A stretch of DNA of 64,000 nt from the NCBI GenBank assembly GCA_013398955.1, contig VWPU01004998.1:1-64000 (forward strand). The letters are read 5' to 3'. Every line of letters starts with the position of its first letter. The stretch's first letter is position 1. The notes under the pieces are model-generated. The model was not told the origin of the DNA. It saw only the letters and a program-made list of their open reading frames with translations, and searched no databases. The stretch is from Callaeas wilsoni. Lineage: Eukaryota; Chordata; Aves; Passeriformes; Callaeidae. The translations under genes were made by a program, and so were the position numbers. Positions 53,706 to 64,000 of the stretch are shown here, in pieces.

Positions 53706-56700
53706 GAAGTCTCATCTCTGTCTCCGTATAACAGTGATTTGAAAATACGCTCTTTTGATCAATGTTTAACAAAGTAAGAACATTCCTGATACACCTCCAA
53801 GGACAACCTACTGGGATATCTTCTGTAGCACATGAAATGCACAAGAACTATCAAAAAATGTAAAACAACAGTATAGGACCGCTTGTCTGTACTGTTTATC
53901 CACAGATCTATGACATTTAATCTCAGCTCTGTACAATATTGGCGGTAGACCATACATGCCAACTAGTGACAAGGCAGACATAAAAGTCTGCTTTCAGAGA
54001 CTGCCATTTTCCTTCAAGTACCTACAGGCAGAGTAGCTTACCCCTGCCACAGAACAAATCTAAAGGAAATAATTTTAAGATCTTCAGGCCCCTGGATGTG
54101 CTTTTATCAGCAAAGAGGTATCTAATCTTCTTACAGAAAGTCACTATCCATAGACCATCCCTTCCTCTTCTGCCATGAGGAAGGTAGTGTGTGGGGAATG
54201 ATAGGAGGCGAGCTAGGTGGTCTCTGTGGGGGCCTCTGTTCATCACTTCCTTGACTCACAGAGGTCATATCAACACAGGAAAGCTCAGCTTAGGGAGGGA
54301 CTCTTCTCCTTATTTACATTCCACATACTTCCAACAAAAAAGTTTCTATAAATCATTAACAGGACCTCAAATACTGAATTTACTTTACCTGGCACAGATG
54401 CTAACCTTAGGATCAGCATAAGTGACAGCATCATTCACATGGCCTTAAAAAAAGTACTAAAGGGATAGGACTAGCCCTTTAAGTCCAACATTGTGGTATC
54501 AAACTTTGTGAAGGAGCAAAAACTGCAGGAAGTATTTTTCAGCAAGTATCTCTTGGCTATTTAGAGCAAGGCCAGATAGCTGCGGTGCCTTGCAGTTTTG
54601 TGAGCAAGCTGTGCTTTCTGTGATATTTCTTCTGCTCACTACCATTGGGAAGGGCTTCCCCTTTCTGTCTGTGAAGCATGGGGTATTTTTTCCCTAATGG
54701 AGTAGGCTTACCTGTCCCTATGAGCTTATGCTCTTGGCTCTCCTGGCTGAAGACTTATGGGGTCCTGGGCAAAATTCAGTGGGCAGACTTTAGGAAGTGG
54801 AAAGCTATCTCTTCTGGCACTTGCTGACAACTGTGACCTGCCTGCAGAATATACCAGAAGAGATATTTAGTGTCATGTTTTTGTGGACCTCATTACTCGA
54901 ATGAAGTCAGTGTTTTATGTAAAGCCTATGCAAAGATTTCTGTGCATAAATGGGCACATTCGGCAGGGAGTCTGCAGAGAACTGCTGAGGGTTTTTTGTG
55001 CTTCAGAGTTTCTTTGGCACTCACCCCAGCTAAAGGCACCAGCTGCTATTAAGGCTTGTTGTTTTTTCTTACCTTCTCTGCTTTTGTTTCTCTGCAATTA
55101 AATAATTAACTTAATGAGAGATTTCTGGTTATTCTGATAATGTTCTGGGGACATTGTTGAGCTTCTGTGATCAACAGGAACTCTGACAAGTGTTAGGATC
55201 TATTTACTGTCATGTAGAAAGGTAGTGAGAAACAGCCAAAAGCAGCATAGAGCAATGACACAGCACAAAGTAATTCAGGAAACACATGAAGTCCTTTAAA
55301 TCAAAACTGTCTATATATTTAGGGAAGACTACATTTGGTGGCTCAGTAATTTTTGTTTACTCATTTCTATTTGTTTATTTTTTGGACTAGATTAATGGTG
55401 CACGGGAAAGGAGTGAGTAGGAAACCTGGAGGTTTTATAGTAAAAAAAATAATTTTGAGATATTTATAAAGTAAAATTTACTTTGATATTTAAGTTACTA
55501 CATGTCAGGAATAAAAGTTGGAAGCTTTTTTCCCCAGAGGCAAAGCAAAGCATGAGGAAAACTTACTTGTTGCTGTAAAATTATTGTGTAGGTTATTGTT
55601 CAGAATGGTACATGGTTTGTATGCAAAATTAAAATATTTTTGCTGTGTATATTTTTTTTAACTGCTCAACTTAAGTACACTTGGAGAGTTTTATTTTGAA
55701 GTGTTGAGTGCATTCAAGCAATGCCGCCAAATTCCTGGATTAGTACAGTTAATAAAGAACATTGTGTTGAATTTAATTTGTGAAAGGGGATATGCAGCCT
55801 CAATTATCTTTGAAAAAAATTCTGCAAAATCTGAAAGTATTAGAACACCCAAATGATTTATAGACGTAGTAGTTTATTGTCAAGGATAATTGACCTGAAA
55901 TACATATACAGGATATTGTTTTTAAGTCTTTCTGGCAATGAGATGATACCACTCCAGTGCTCCAACTTCTGTTTCAGAAGAACCCGTCACCCTATATTTG
56001 TATTTATGGCTTCTTAAACGAAAAGGCACTAAGGCAAAAATTATGTGGTAGCTGGTTTGAAAACCATGCCTCAGACCAGAATCTCTACTGAAGTTACCTT
56101 GCTGCTAGAAGATGTGAGAGGTTATGACAAGATCTCAAGTGATATGAGCAAGCCTAGTCTTCCTCCTAAAAATAAGCTCCTCAAAGAAGATGAAAAAGGC
56201 TCTTAAGTGCAGAAGAGGCAGAGGGGGGGGGGAAAAAAGAAAGAAGGTAGAAAATGTATCTTTTAAATACAGAAAAATTTCAGGTGACTAAGAAAAAGCA
56301 CAGAGTTGAAAATGGTTCCTACTGTGTCATGGTACAGTGATTTAGTCCTTCTGGGCGTATTTTATGCCAGCTTGACTGACCTTGAGTTGTAAACCGTGAA
56401 TATTTTCTCCCCTTGCTCCTGCCCCTGCCATGGTTTGCTGGATTTCCTCTCTGCTTACCCCTGATGTCCAGCTGCTCCAGAGTTCCTCTGGCTTCTCTTC
56501 TTCCCCCCACGCCTCACATCTCACCACGGCCACCTGCCCCACCAGGCAATCTGCTTTTTAGTGGCATCCCTGGGCATCCCAGCGGGGAAGCACAACCTCC
56601 AGCCTGGTCCCTTCAGGGAGCGGAGTGTACCTCCGAGAGCCCAGGCCTCGATGAGGTGTATGATGAGCGCTTTCCCCAACAGACAGTGAATTACTCAGTG

Positions 56701-59700
56701 TGCAGCCGCTTGTTGCTTTCCAGCAATTGCTAAATCACAGTTCGGGCAGAGGCAAAACAAAGCTGCCCTTGACTTAAGGAATAACAGGCTGCAGCCTGAA
56801 TTATTCTGGAATTTAAAGCCTTACTGTGAGCTCTAGACAATGAAAGGGAAGAATGCTTTAATACTACTAGAGATATGGGTTTGCTGGTAACTAGCACTTT
56901 ATAGAACAGATATTTCTTCATTTGAGCAACTTTCCCTAGTTTTTTTTGTAATTTTATACTGCATCTCTGGAGACAATATATGAGTGAGGAAAATTCCTTA
57001 TTCCAAGCACAGGATTAGAGGAGGTTTTCCTCAGCATCTCAAAATAATTCTGGCATCTTTTCTCAGTGGTGGTCCTCTTTGTGGTGTTACACCACACCTG
57101 CTAATAAGAGTCTGTGTGATATGGAAATGGGCAAGTTCAGGGAAACAAGAAAAGGTGTGCTTTGCTGAACGGTTGCTCGAGTGACTTTTCGGAGTGTCAC
57201 ACCAGAGCAGGCAGAAACAGGTTGAATGGCTGTCAGGACTGCAGCTTGATAGGTTTTTCACTAAAAAGCTGACACTGACATTATGTTTTGAATCTTTTCT
57301 ACTTCTTCACAAGTTGAGTAAGATGAATTTGTCAAATATCTATCCAGTAAATAATGTGTAGAAATCCTCCAAGTGACATACCTTTTTAACTTGTCTGGTT
57401 TTTTTCCCTTCTATTACTCTACTGTTACCTGTGAATAAAGAGACTGTTAGTACCCCCATTTTGTCTGCACATTTTCAAATTGTTAGTTTGACAAAGTTCT
57501 TTTGACTTTAGGAATATTATTACCTGTTGCTAAAACCTTCATATTTGAATTTAAAAAAGACAAACCTAAGTTTTAATTCCTTGCATATACCCCCCACCCC
57601 CAAAGTGTTTGGAAAACAGTACATTAAAACAAGTGCTGAAAAGATCCTTTTAAATTCTTACACATGACACTATTAAAGGATACTGCATATCCAAAGAATA
57701 TAGCACTGGTAAACTGTTGAAGTAAAAATGTGGTTATTTACCACAGTATTAATTTTAGGTATTTGTTTTTAAAGCTGCACTGTACACCTGGGCTGCCTGC
57801 TTGTTTCCTTCATTCTGTTCTCACTTAGAGACTGTGTGTCCAATACTGATGGTAACTGAGTGATATGATTAGTTTAATAAATATTCTGACCAAGAAATTA
57901 TTTATTCAAACTAGTATGTGATTCAGTGCCCTATTTTAAGTTGATTTTTCCTAACTCTTGGCAAAATATTTTGGGATTCCCATTGCTGTTGTTAAAAGTA
58001 TAAAATTTCCAAGGCTACAGGGGCGGCTGTTAACCTTGATAACACTAGGAGACAACACAAAAAGCAGAATTGCAAGGCCTCAATTTTCCATAAAAAGAAG
58101 GTTCAGCTGAACTCTCTAAGTGCAGAAGAATGGGTGAAGAAAGGGGAACAAAGCTAAGTAGAAAACTGTAAGAAAACTATGTCTAAAAATTTTTTGTTGA
58201 AATTTCCATAACTTTTTCTTTCCTCTGCTGAGGTACAATTTTTACACACATAAAATCTTGAGCAAAAGAGAGAACTACAAAAACAGATAAAAACCAATGG
58301 CCTCTTTTTACATTTAGTTTACAATGCCTTGCTGAAGATCAGATAATGCCAGCTCATTCAAAAACAAGGTACGTGAGAAAGAGTTTCTTGAGTCCAAGAG
58401 AAATCGTATATAGCTAGATAGCTGAAACAAGTGATAGATTGAAAGGTTTTTCTGTTGTGTTTTTTTTAGCAGCTATTTGATATTTAACTAGAAGTTTTAA
58501 GATGTAGCTAGGTATTTGTAAGTGGCCAAATGGAAACTAAGACACTAGCCTACTCTTTGAAGGCATCAGTTATATTTTTAAAAATTAGAGCTCAGATTTT
58601 CTGAAGTGATTTCTGAAACTAGACCAGGAAAAAATGGGATACAAAATATACAGAATAAATTAACCTTTCCCCACTGTATAGATCAGCTTTGAGCCCTTGG
58701 GCTTTGTACTTAATAGCATGGGTTTCTAGGCCACTTCTACCCAGTTTTTTCCCCTTGTCCTGCTTTATTAACAAAGCAGTCTTTGCTTTTTCAAAAACTT
58801 TGTCTTCTGAGGTGACAGCATCCTCTGGAAGAGATTAAAGTCCACTGGCAAATTGTTGATTGGCGTGTTTACACTTCAGTCGCCAAATTTGGAAAGGTGC
58901 AACAAGCTTATTTGGTGCCACTTTTATTTGAGCAAATGATTATCCATAGTATAATAACAATTAAATAATTCATAATTAAATACTCACTGTAACACTGTAG
59001 TAGGTTGAGGATTTGCTTAAGATTCAAAGATATTAAAGTCCAATATGGAAATTAAAGCAAAGATGAAGGCATAGTGCAATTTGAAAGACAGAAAAATGTT
59101 TTACCAAGTATTTCAATGATAGACTTGAAGCATTTAAATTTGCTACTTTTTGCAGCTTTTTAATCTTCGTTATTTTTGCATACTCTCTTTAACTTCACGA
59201 ATAAAAAGAATTCTGCATTCTGTTGGAAAACCATGGACATGTGATAATGCTGTTGGTTACAGAATGCACATTTTGTGGTGTTGAGTGCTTCAGTGACTGA
59301 GGCTATGTTTAGTTAGCATTATTGTCTTTTCATCAAGAGGAGGTCACACACAGTACCTATCCCCAATACATGAAGTCTGGTCTACGCTCTACACTTGTGT
59401 AGTGGGGCCCAGTCTTTCCAAAAGAACCCTGAACAGGTTAAGCTCTTTGGATTTTTAAGCAGACAGCTATTGTAATCATCCAGGAAATCAGATTCATCTG
59501 ATACTGGGATTCCGAACGGTCTTTCAGAGAAAAACATCAGTGCTTACAGATAGGTAGGAAAAAAAGAATCCTGTTAGAAGTAACTAATGTGTGTCACCCC
59601 ATGACTGTAGTTCAGAAGGTATGACTTGCCATTTTAGTTTCAGTGCTGATGTTTTCTTCCATGCCAGTAGAGGTTCAGGGAGGCTCTCATATGTGTAACA

Positions 59701-60097
59701 TGCAGCATTTCACTTTTATGAAGAGTGGTGAATTTTTTTTTTAATCGGGTTGGCTTCTGTGTGACCATACCTACACAAGATGACCACTTCATCTGGTCAT
59801 GTATGTCAATAAGCCTCATTTTTTAACAGGATCAGAACTTACATATGCAAAAAAAAAAAAAAAAATCAAGAAGACAAAAACTGAAGTAGAGAAGGAAAAA
59901 AATTTAAATAAAGAGATGAGCAAGCAAAATTGAAAGGAAATTTGATAAAAGATGCCCAGATTTTAAAAACTTTTATTTTGAAAATATTTCTAATTTTGTA
60001 AATTTTTAATTTTTTTCCTTTAAATCTCTGCAGACATTCATCTATGTAATTTTGGCAATAGTAGTTGTCATCAATTTGGACATCTAGTCCATCTCAT
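53706..60097. other. CTNND2 intron, unassigned stretch
   Basis: Contains a 10-G run (56223-56232), a GC-richer non-repetitive part (about 56400-56850), paired C runs (57590-57601) and an A16 run (59851-59866). No exon was recognised. Confidence 0.5.
59851..59866. repeat. Homopolymer run of 16 A
   Basis: The longest pure A run in the window. The sequence before it shows no poly(A) signal and no recognisable retrocopy, so I do not call a processed pseudogene. Confidence 0.9.
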
Positions 60098-60165
60098 TGT
60101 CACCTGGTTGAAACTAGAAGATTTTTAAAGGTGCCTTCCAACACAAACAATTCTATAGCATGAGG
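60098..60165 (+). mobile_element. CR1 LINE 3' tail fragment, plus strand
   Basis: It reads CTGGTTGAAACTAGAAGATT, then AAGGTGCCTTCCAACACAAA and CAATTCTATAGCATG, matching the last 60-70 bases of a CR1 (GGAACTAGATGAT..., TTCCAACCCAAACCATTCTA). It is an extremely 5'-truncated insertion. Confidence 0.8.
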
Positions 60166-62681
60166 AAGATACCTTTGACTGAAAACTAGCTTGACAAGTG
60201 ACAAGGGTCGCAATTAGCTACTTTGTAGATTATGCCTGTTATTTTTAGTATTTTTTCTGACTTGAGAGAAAAAAAAGTTGGTTAAAAATGTCTAGTTCAA
60301 AAGAACAAATGTTGGGATAGTAGTGCATGTCTGTATTTCGTGTTCAAACAAATAGCTCTAGTATTTATCGATGACTACTCCAATTATATGTTAGGAGGAG
60401 AAAAAACTGAAAATGGCTATGGTATAACAGCAGATAAAACTCCAAAATTATGCTTCCTGTATCTGTCTGTTTCTTCAATGTGTGGCATTGATACTGTAAA
60501 ATGGCTTTGAATAAATTCAGAAGTCACACAACTTGAGGTGCTTCCAAAAAGAAGGAAGAGAAGGAGAAATGAGTATTTATGGAGAATGCCTTTAGGTTTT
60601 GACAAACTTTGCTTTCTTTAAAGATTAACTGCTGCTCATTTTTCTTTTGTAAGCAGTAACTGACAAGAAACATTTCAGAACTGTAGATGTAACAAAAAAG
60701 GACTTGAATTTAATCCTTTCTGGAATTCAGGAGTAAAACAGTAAGGCCTCGATTCTAGAGCTAATAACATTTGTTTCAAGTTAAGCATATTTTCTACTGC
60801 TGTTTCTGCATTGGAGCTTTCCTGGTTTAACCCTGCAATTACAATCAAACAAAAGTTGAAACTCTTTCAATAACAACTCTTGAGGCTACAGATGACAAGT
60901 CAAAATCGTGGTCTTCAGTCCATGTGCCTTGAGTGGAATAGGCAATTTATTTGCTAGCAGTGACTTCCAGAACTGTCAAAGATTTAAGAATAAGGATTTT
61001 TAAGTCTCCTGGTTCTTTTTTTTTCCCCCTTTTTTAAAAAAATCCATAAACTAGTTCAAGGCATTTTCTGACTGGGTTCTCAGGAGAGGGCAAGTGTGAA
61101 GTGTGAGCATGGACTGTAATGGAAGCAGTGAGTTTGTGCTGAGAAGAAAGAGGAAAACCTTCCATTTCTGAAAAATTAGCTATAGTAAAATTTCATACAT
61201 GACTGTCTGACTTCAATTTGTCACTCTTCTCTGTACACAGAGGTTCCACCGCGATGAGCAATATTTAGTTTTTATGATATTTACTGTGTAATCCCTCTTG
61301 GTGATTTTGCTGGCTCATAAACGTCATTAATGGTGGACATTGCAAAACTCAGTCCTGTTTCAACAGTCACTTCCTCTTTTCAGGTAACAAATTAACCACT
61401 GAAAACTGAGTGGAAGTCTGAGGATTTCACTGAAGTTATAGCTGCATCTGACAACAGTGAATTTGGGAAACTGTTCCAAAACATTGAAATATTGATATTA
61501 AATGTGTTGATGATCATCAAGTCTATAGCCTTCAAATAAATCCATCAGACAGGGAGAGTTATCTTGACCTGCTTAGGAGCTCTTTTTTGGATCAGTTAAT
61601 CAGAACTTCAGCACTGACGTGTATGTGCTCAGCATGAATTCCCAGACTGCCAGGATTTTTATTTGCAAATCATAGCTTTGCAGGTAACAAACATATTCCT
61701 TTTGAGAATCTGAAGGATTGACTTAGAAAACTGGTAATCCACTCTGGACTCTTAAGCTATCTCAAATTTCTAAAGGCTGTAAAGAGCACATGGAGAAAGT
61801 GAGACTGTTTATTATCCTGTTACTTCATTATTTTCTCCTTTCCATTGCTTTGTCGTATCTGCATCTCTGTTAAAATTTTGCTTTTCTTCTAGAGGACATA
61901 CGTGAGTAAAGCATAAGTTAACTGTACATATCTATTTTACATCTCAGCTGAAATTCTGAAATACTATATCAGGAAGTATGGCAAGACATGACGAGAAAAA
62001 TTATGAAATTTTTTTCAAGGATTTTTAAATTCTTGGAAACTTAAGTCGATATTCATGATCCCTGTTTATCTGAGAGAGTGTTGTCTTCCATACATTTGCT
62101 ATTGAGTGTGCCACATTGAAACTGTCTTAATTAAACAACTGCTAAGAACTACGAGGGACACTTCATTTCTACCAGGTTTTTAAGGGCTTGAGTATGTGTG
62201 TATTTCCTTTCTCCATAAGCGATTTTCATATTTCCTAACTGTTTGTGTTTACTGAAAATCTCTCCTTGTTTTCTAGTAAAACTGTAGTTTGTTACGCAGA
62301 TGCTGTGCTGCGGGCACGCCAACATCAGAATATGCACTGGTTGATTTATTCCTCCTAATAAAATGAGAATTTTATACTACTCTAAAAATTTGATTTAGTA
62401 GCATTTCCTGCATCCCAAAATGTCAAATTTTATCCCGTTCCGTCAATGTATTTAGTTAGTGCTTGTGTACAGTACTTGTATTTGAATGCAAAAAGATGAG
62501 CTACTTCAGTCTTAAGGTTGCCTATCTAAAATTGCTTAAAAAATAAAAAAGGTCAATGAACAATACTAATGTGTTGTCTTAGCACCTGCAGACTTACTAA
62601 TGCTCCATCATAGAGGTCAAAGGCAGGAAATTGAATTAATTCAGAGAGCTCCTGGAGTGTAGGGACTAACTCCATTTAAAC
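60166..62681. other. CTNND2 intron, unassigned stretch
   Basis: AT-rich; no gene or nameable repeat was seen. Confidence 0.5.
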
Positions 62682-63040
62682 TGATGCCTTGTAGAGGCTG
62701 CCCTGGAGCGGAGGCTAGACAGAGTGAAAGGATAAAGGGCAGGTATTTATTGAAAGGCCTTCACAGGGTACACCTTGGGCAGGGCAGGAGTCTCACAGAG
62801 ACGACACCCAGGATGGACACAGTCACACGTTTTTCGGACAGATATAAGTTTTGTGCATTTGCATATCAGAGGTTAATCGTCCAATTACAGCTTCAAGCAG
62901 TGGAGGCCCATTCTCTCAGTTTGCTCCCCCCAGCTCACTTTTGTTTACATTTCTCGGGCCTGAAACAGTGAAGTGTCCTTGATTCTCAGGCCTAGAGAGG
63001 AATTGTTGTGTCTGACCAAAATGGGAAAAGCAATTGCTAA
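62682..63040 (-). mobile_element. ERV-type LTR, minus strand, probably solo
   Basis: On the minus strand the order is that of an LTR: an octamer-like ATGCAAAT (62857-62864), a TATA-like CTTATATC (about 62841-62849), then TGTACCCTGTGAAGGCCTTT and AATAAA (62746-62751), and a final part ending CAAGGCATCA at 62682. AATAAA follows the TATA-like box by about 95 bases. This matches a common avian LTR pattern I recognise (CTGTAATTGGA, GATTAACCTCTGATATGCAA). The 3' end is well placed; the 5' end is fuzzy, between about 63010 and 63060, and I found no clear target duplication. No retroviral genes are adjacent. A 95-codon plus frame across it is antisense and not a gene. Confidence 0.7.
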
Positions 63041-64000
63041 CATTCCATGTGGAGTTCAGAGTTATACACTAAAGAATTGCAAGATTACAAATATATGAAA
63101 ATATAAAAGCTAAAATCCTAAGGCATCAAAACCTATGAGGTAATTAAGTGGTAGGTGTGGAGTCTTCTGCAGAAGGCAACCTTTTCCTCATAAAAGTGTG
63201 CTGAAACACCAGAGCTATGTGTAATTTTGTTGCCTGTCAGGTCTGATAAGCAGCCATGGATGACTACCTCTGTATTTTGCTAAAAGCCCAGGGCTTTGAC
63301 AGCATACATGGAGACTTCTTTGATTGAATTTTTGAAATAGTTCAAATGTTGCACTGAAATATTTTCACCAAAATAGGGAGCTATTATTGCTGCATTGACT
63401 CAGATTTAGTTTACATGGTCTGTAGTGTATTGTGAGTAGTTTACCTTTCAGATAAAATTTTCTGATGCATACAGTAAACGTATCTATATGTGGATATTGC
63501 CTGTCATCTTTATTTAACATCAGGCTAAAGGGATGCAAAAATTACCAATAGAAAAAGACTCTGACTTCACTGAATTAGTAAAATTAAGTGCATTAGTGAT
63601 AAAAAGCAACCAAGAATAGATAAACTAGCAGGATAGATGTCTAGAGGGTGAGGGGACTGAGTGTGTGACTGAAGAAAATCCCTAAAGCACCTGGGTTTGC
63701 TTCACTGTTTTCACGAGATGGAATTAACTTTGCAATTTGACTTCAGTTTTGCAATGCCAAGTCTATAACTCACTTTGGGCCCGGGTTAGTACCTGCCCTT
63801 TTTTTGTTCTTTCTTTTCTTTGCAGGGTGTCTGTGGATGAAACATTTTTCATTACAGCAATAAGTTATCTGTCCAATCATTGCTTGCAAGAGGTAGAAGG
63901 GTAGAGATTTAGATTGTGATTTCATTTTGTGTGGAGCTGAGAGCAGTGAGCCAAAGAATGCTTCTCTCAGTTATCCTGAAAGGCATGGGCATATTCTGTG
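63041..64000. other. CTNND2 intron, unassigned stretch with one pseudo-exon candidate
   Basis: No gene was recognised. A strong acceptor-like site (63806-63825) followed by a 67-nt open stretch and a GTAGAA donor-like site is discussed in the findings; it does not match known CTNND2 sequence. Confidence 0.5.

Noticed and set aside
59780..59870. A16 run as the tail of a processed pseudogene
   Set aside because: No poly(A) signal lies 10-30 bases upstream and there is no coding-like text before it, so it is better seen as a homopolymer.
62684..62971. 95-codon plus-strand frame
   Set aside because: It runs antisense across an LTR whose signals are on the minus strand. It has no features of its own.
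26467..64000. The next CTNND2 coding exon (expected to begin with a Ser-Ala-Glu-Glu-Gln-like peptide)
   Set aside because: I looked for this peptide after acceptor-like sites and did not find it, so the next exon probably lies beyond the window.

Overview
The window is nuclear DNA from a vertebrate, almost certainly a bird. Three things point there. It is AT-rich and intron-like, with no long open frames. The interspersed repeats are mainly CR1 LINEs with the typical avian 3' ends (TTCCAAC...ATTCTATGATTCT and variants), plus ERV-type LTRs and a small hAT element, and I recognise no Alu, L1 or other mammalian SINE. The one protein-coding exon I can identify belongs to delta-catenin (CTNND2), a gene with very large introns. 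I cannot name the species.

The only gene segment I can support is one internal exon at 26348-26460 on the plus strand. It encodes the N-terminal coiled-coil of CTNND2 ([16 protein letters not shown]... to ...GSMSSI), with an acceptor and a donor at its ends. Everything to the left (26.3 kb) and right (37.5 kb) therefore reads as intron of CTNND2, transcribed left to right. No bacterial operon, CRISPR array, rRNA or intact tRNA is present. Nearly all short open frames are chance frames or CR1 remnants.

Layout. 1-4.9 kb: unassigned intron with simple repeats. 4.9-5.6 kb: a solo LTR with a perfect 5-bp target duplication. 11.0-11.8 kb: CR1 3' part, plus. 14.0-14.9 kb: CR1 endonuclease/linker part, plus. 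15.2-16.3 kb: older CR1-clade LINE, minus. 19.1-20.75 kb: an older minus-strand CR1 split by a younger plus-strand CR1. 26.35 kb: the CTNND2 exon. 29.6-30.6 kb: two CR1 copies, the first with an odd internal patch. 32.6-32.9 kb: CR1 end. 38.25-38.5 kb: nonautonomous hAT element. 44.9-46.1 kb: unassigned block with perfect short palindromes. 48.0-48.7 kb: the best-preserved CR1. 53.0-53.7 kb: unassigned GC-rich repeat-like block. 60.1 kb: a CR1 tail. 62.7-63.0 kb: an ERV-type LTR in minus orientation with a visible promoter and poly(A) signal.

I did not find a new multi-gene system. The points most worth checking are the exon and its competing internal donor, the nested and chimeric CR1 copies, the excess of CR1s in the sense orientation of the host gene, and a few unassigned blocks. 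Repeat identities rest on remembered consensus patterns and need RepeatMasker confirmation.
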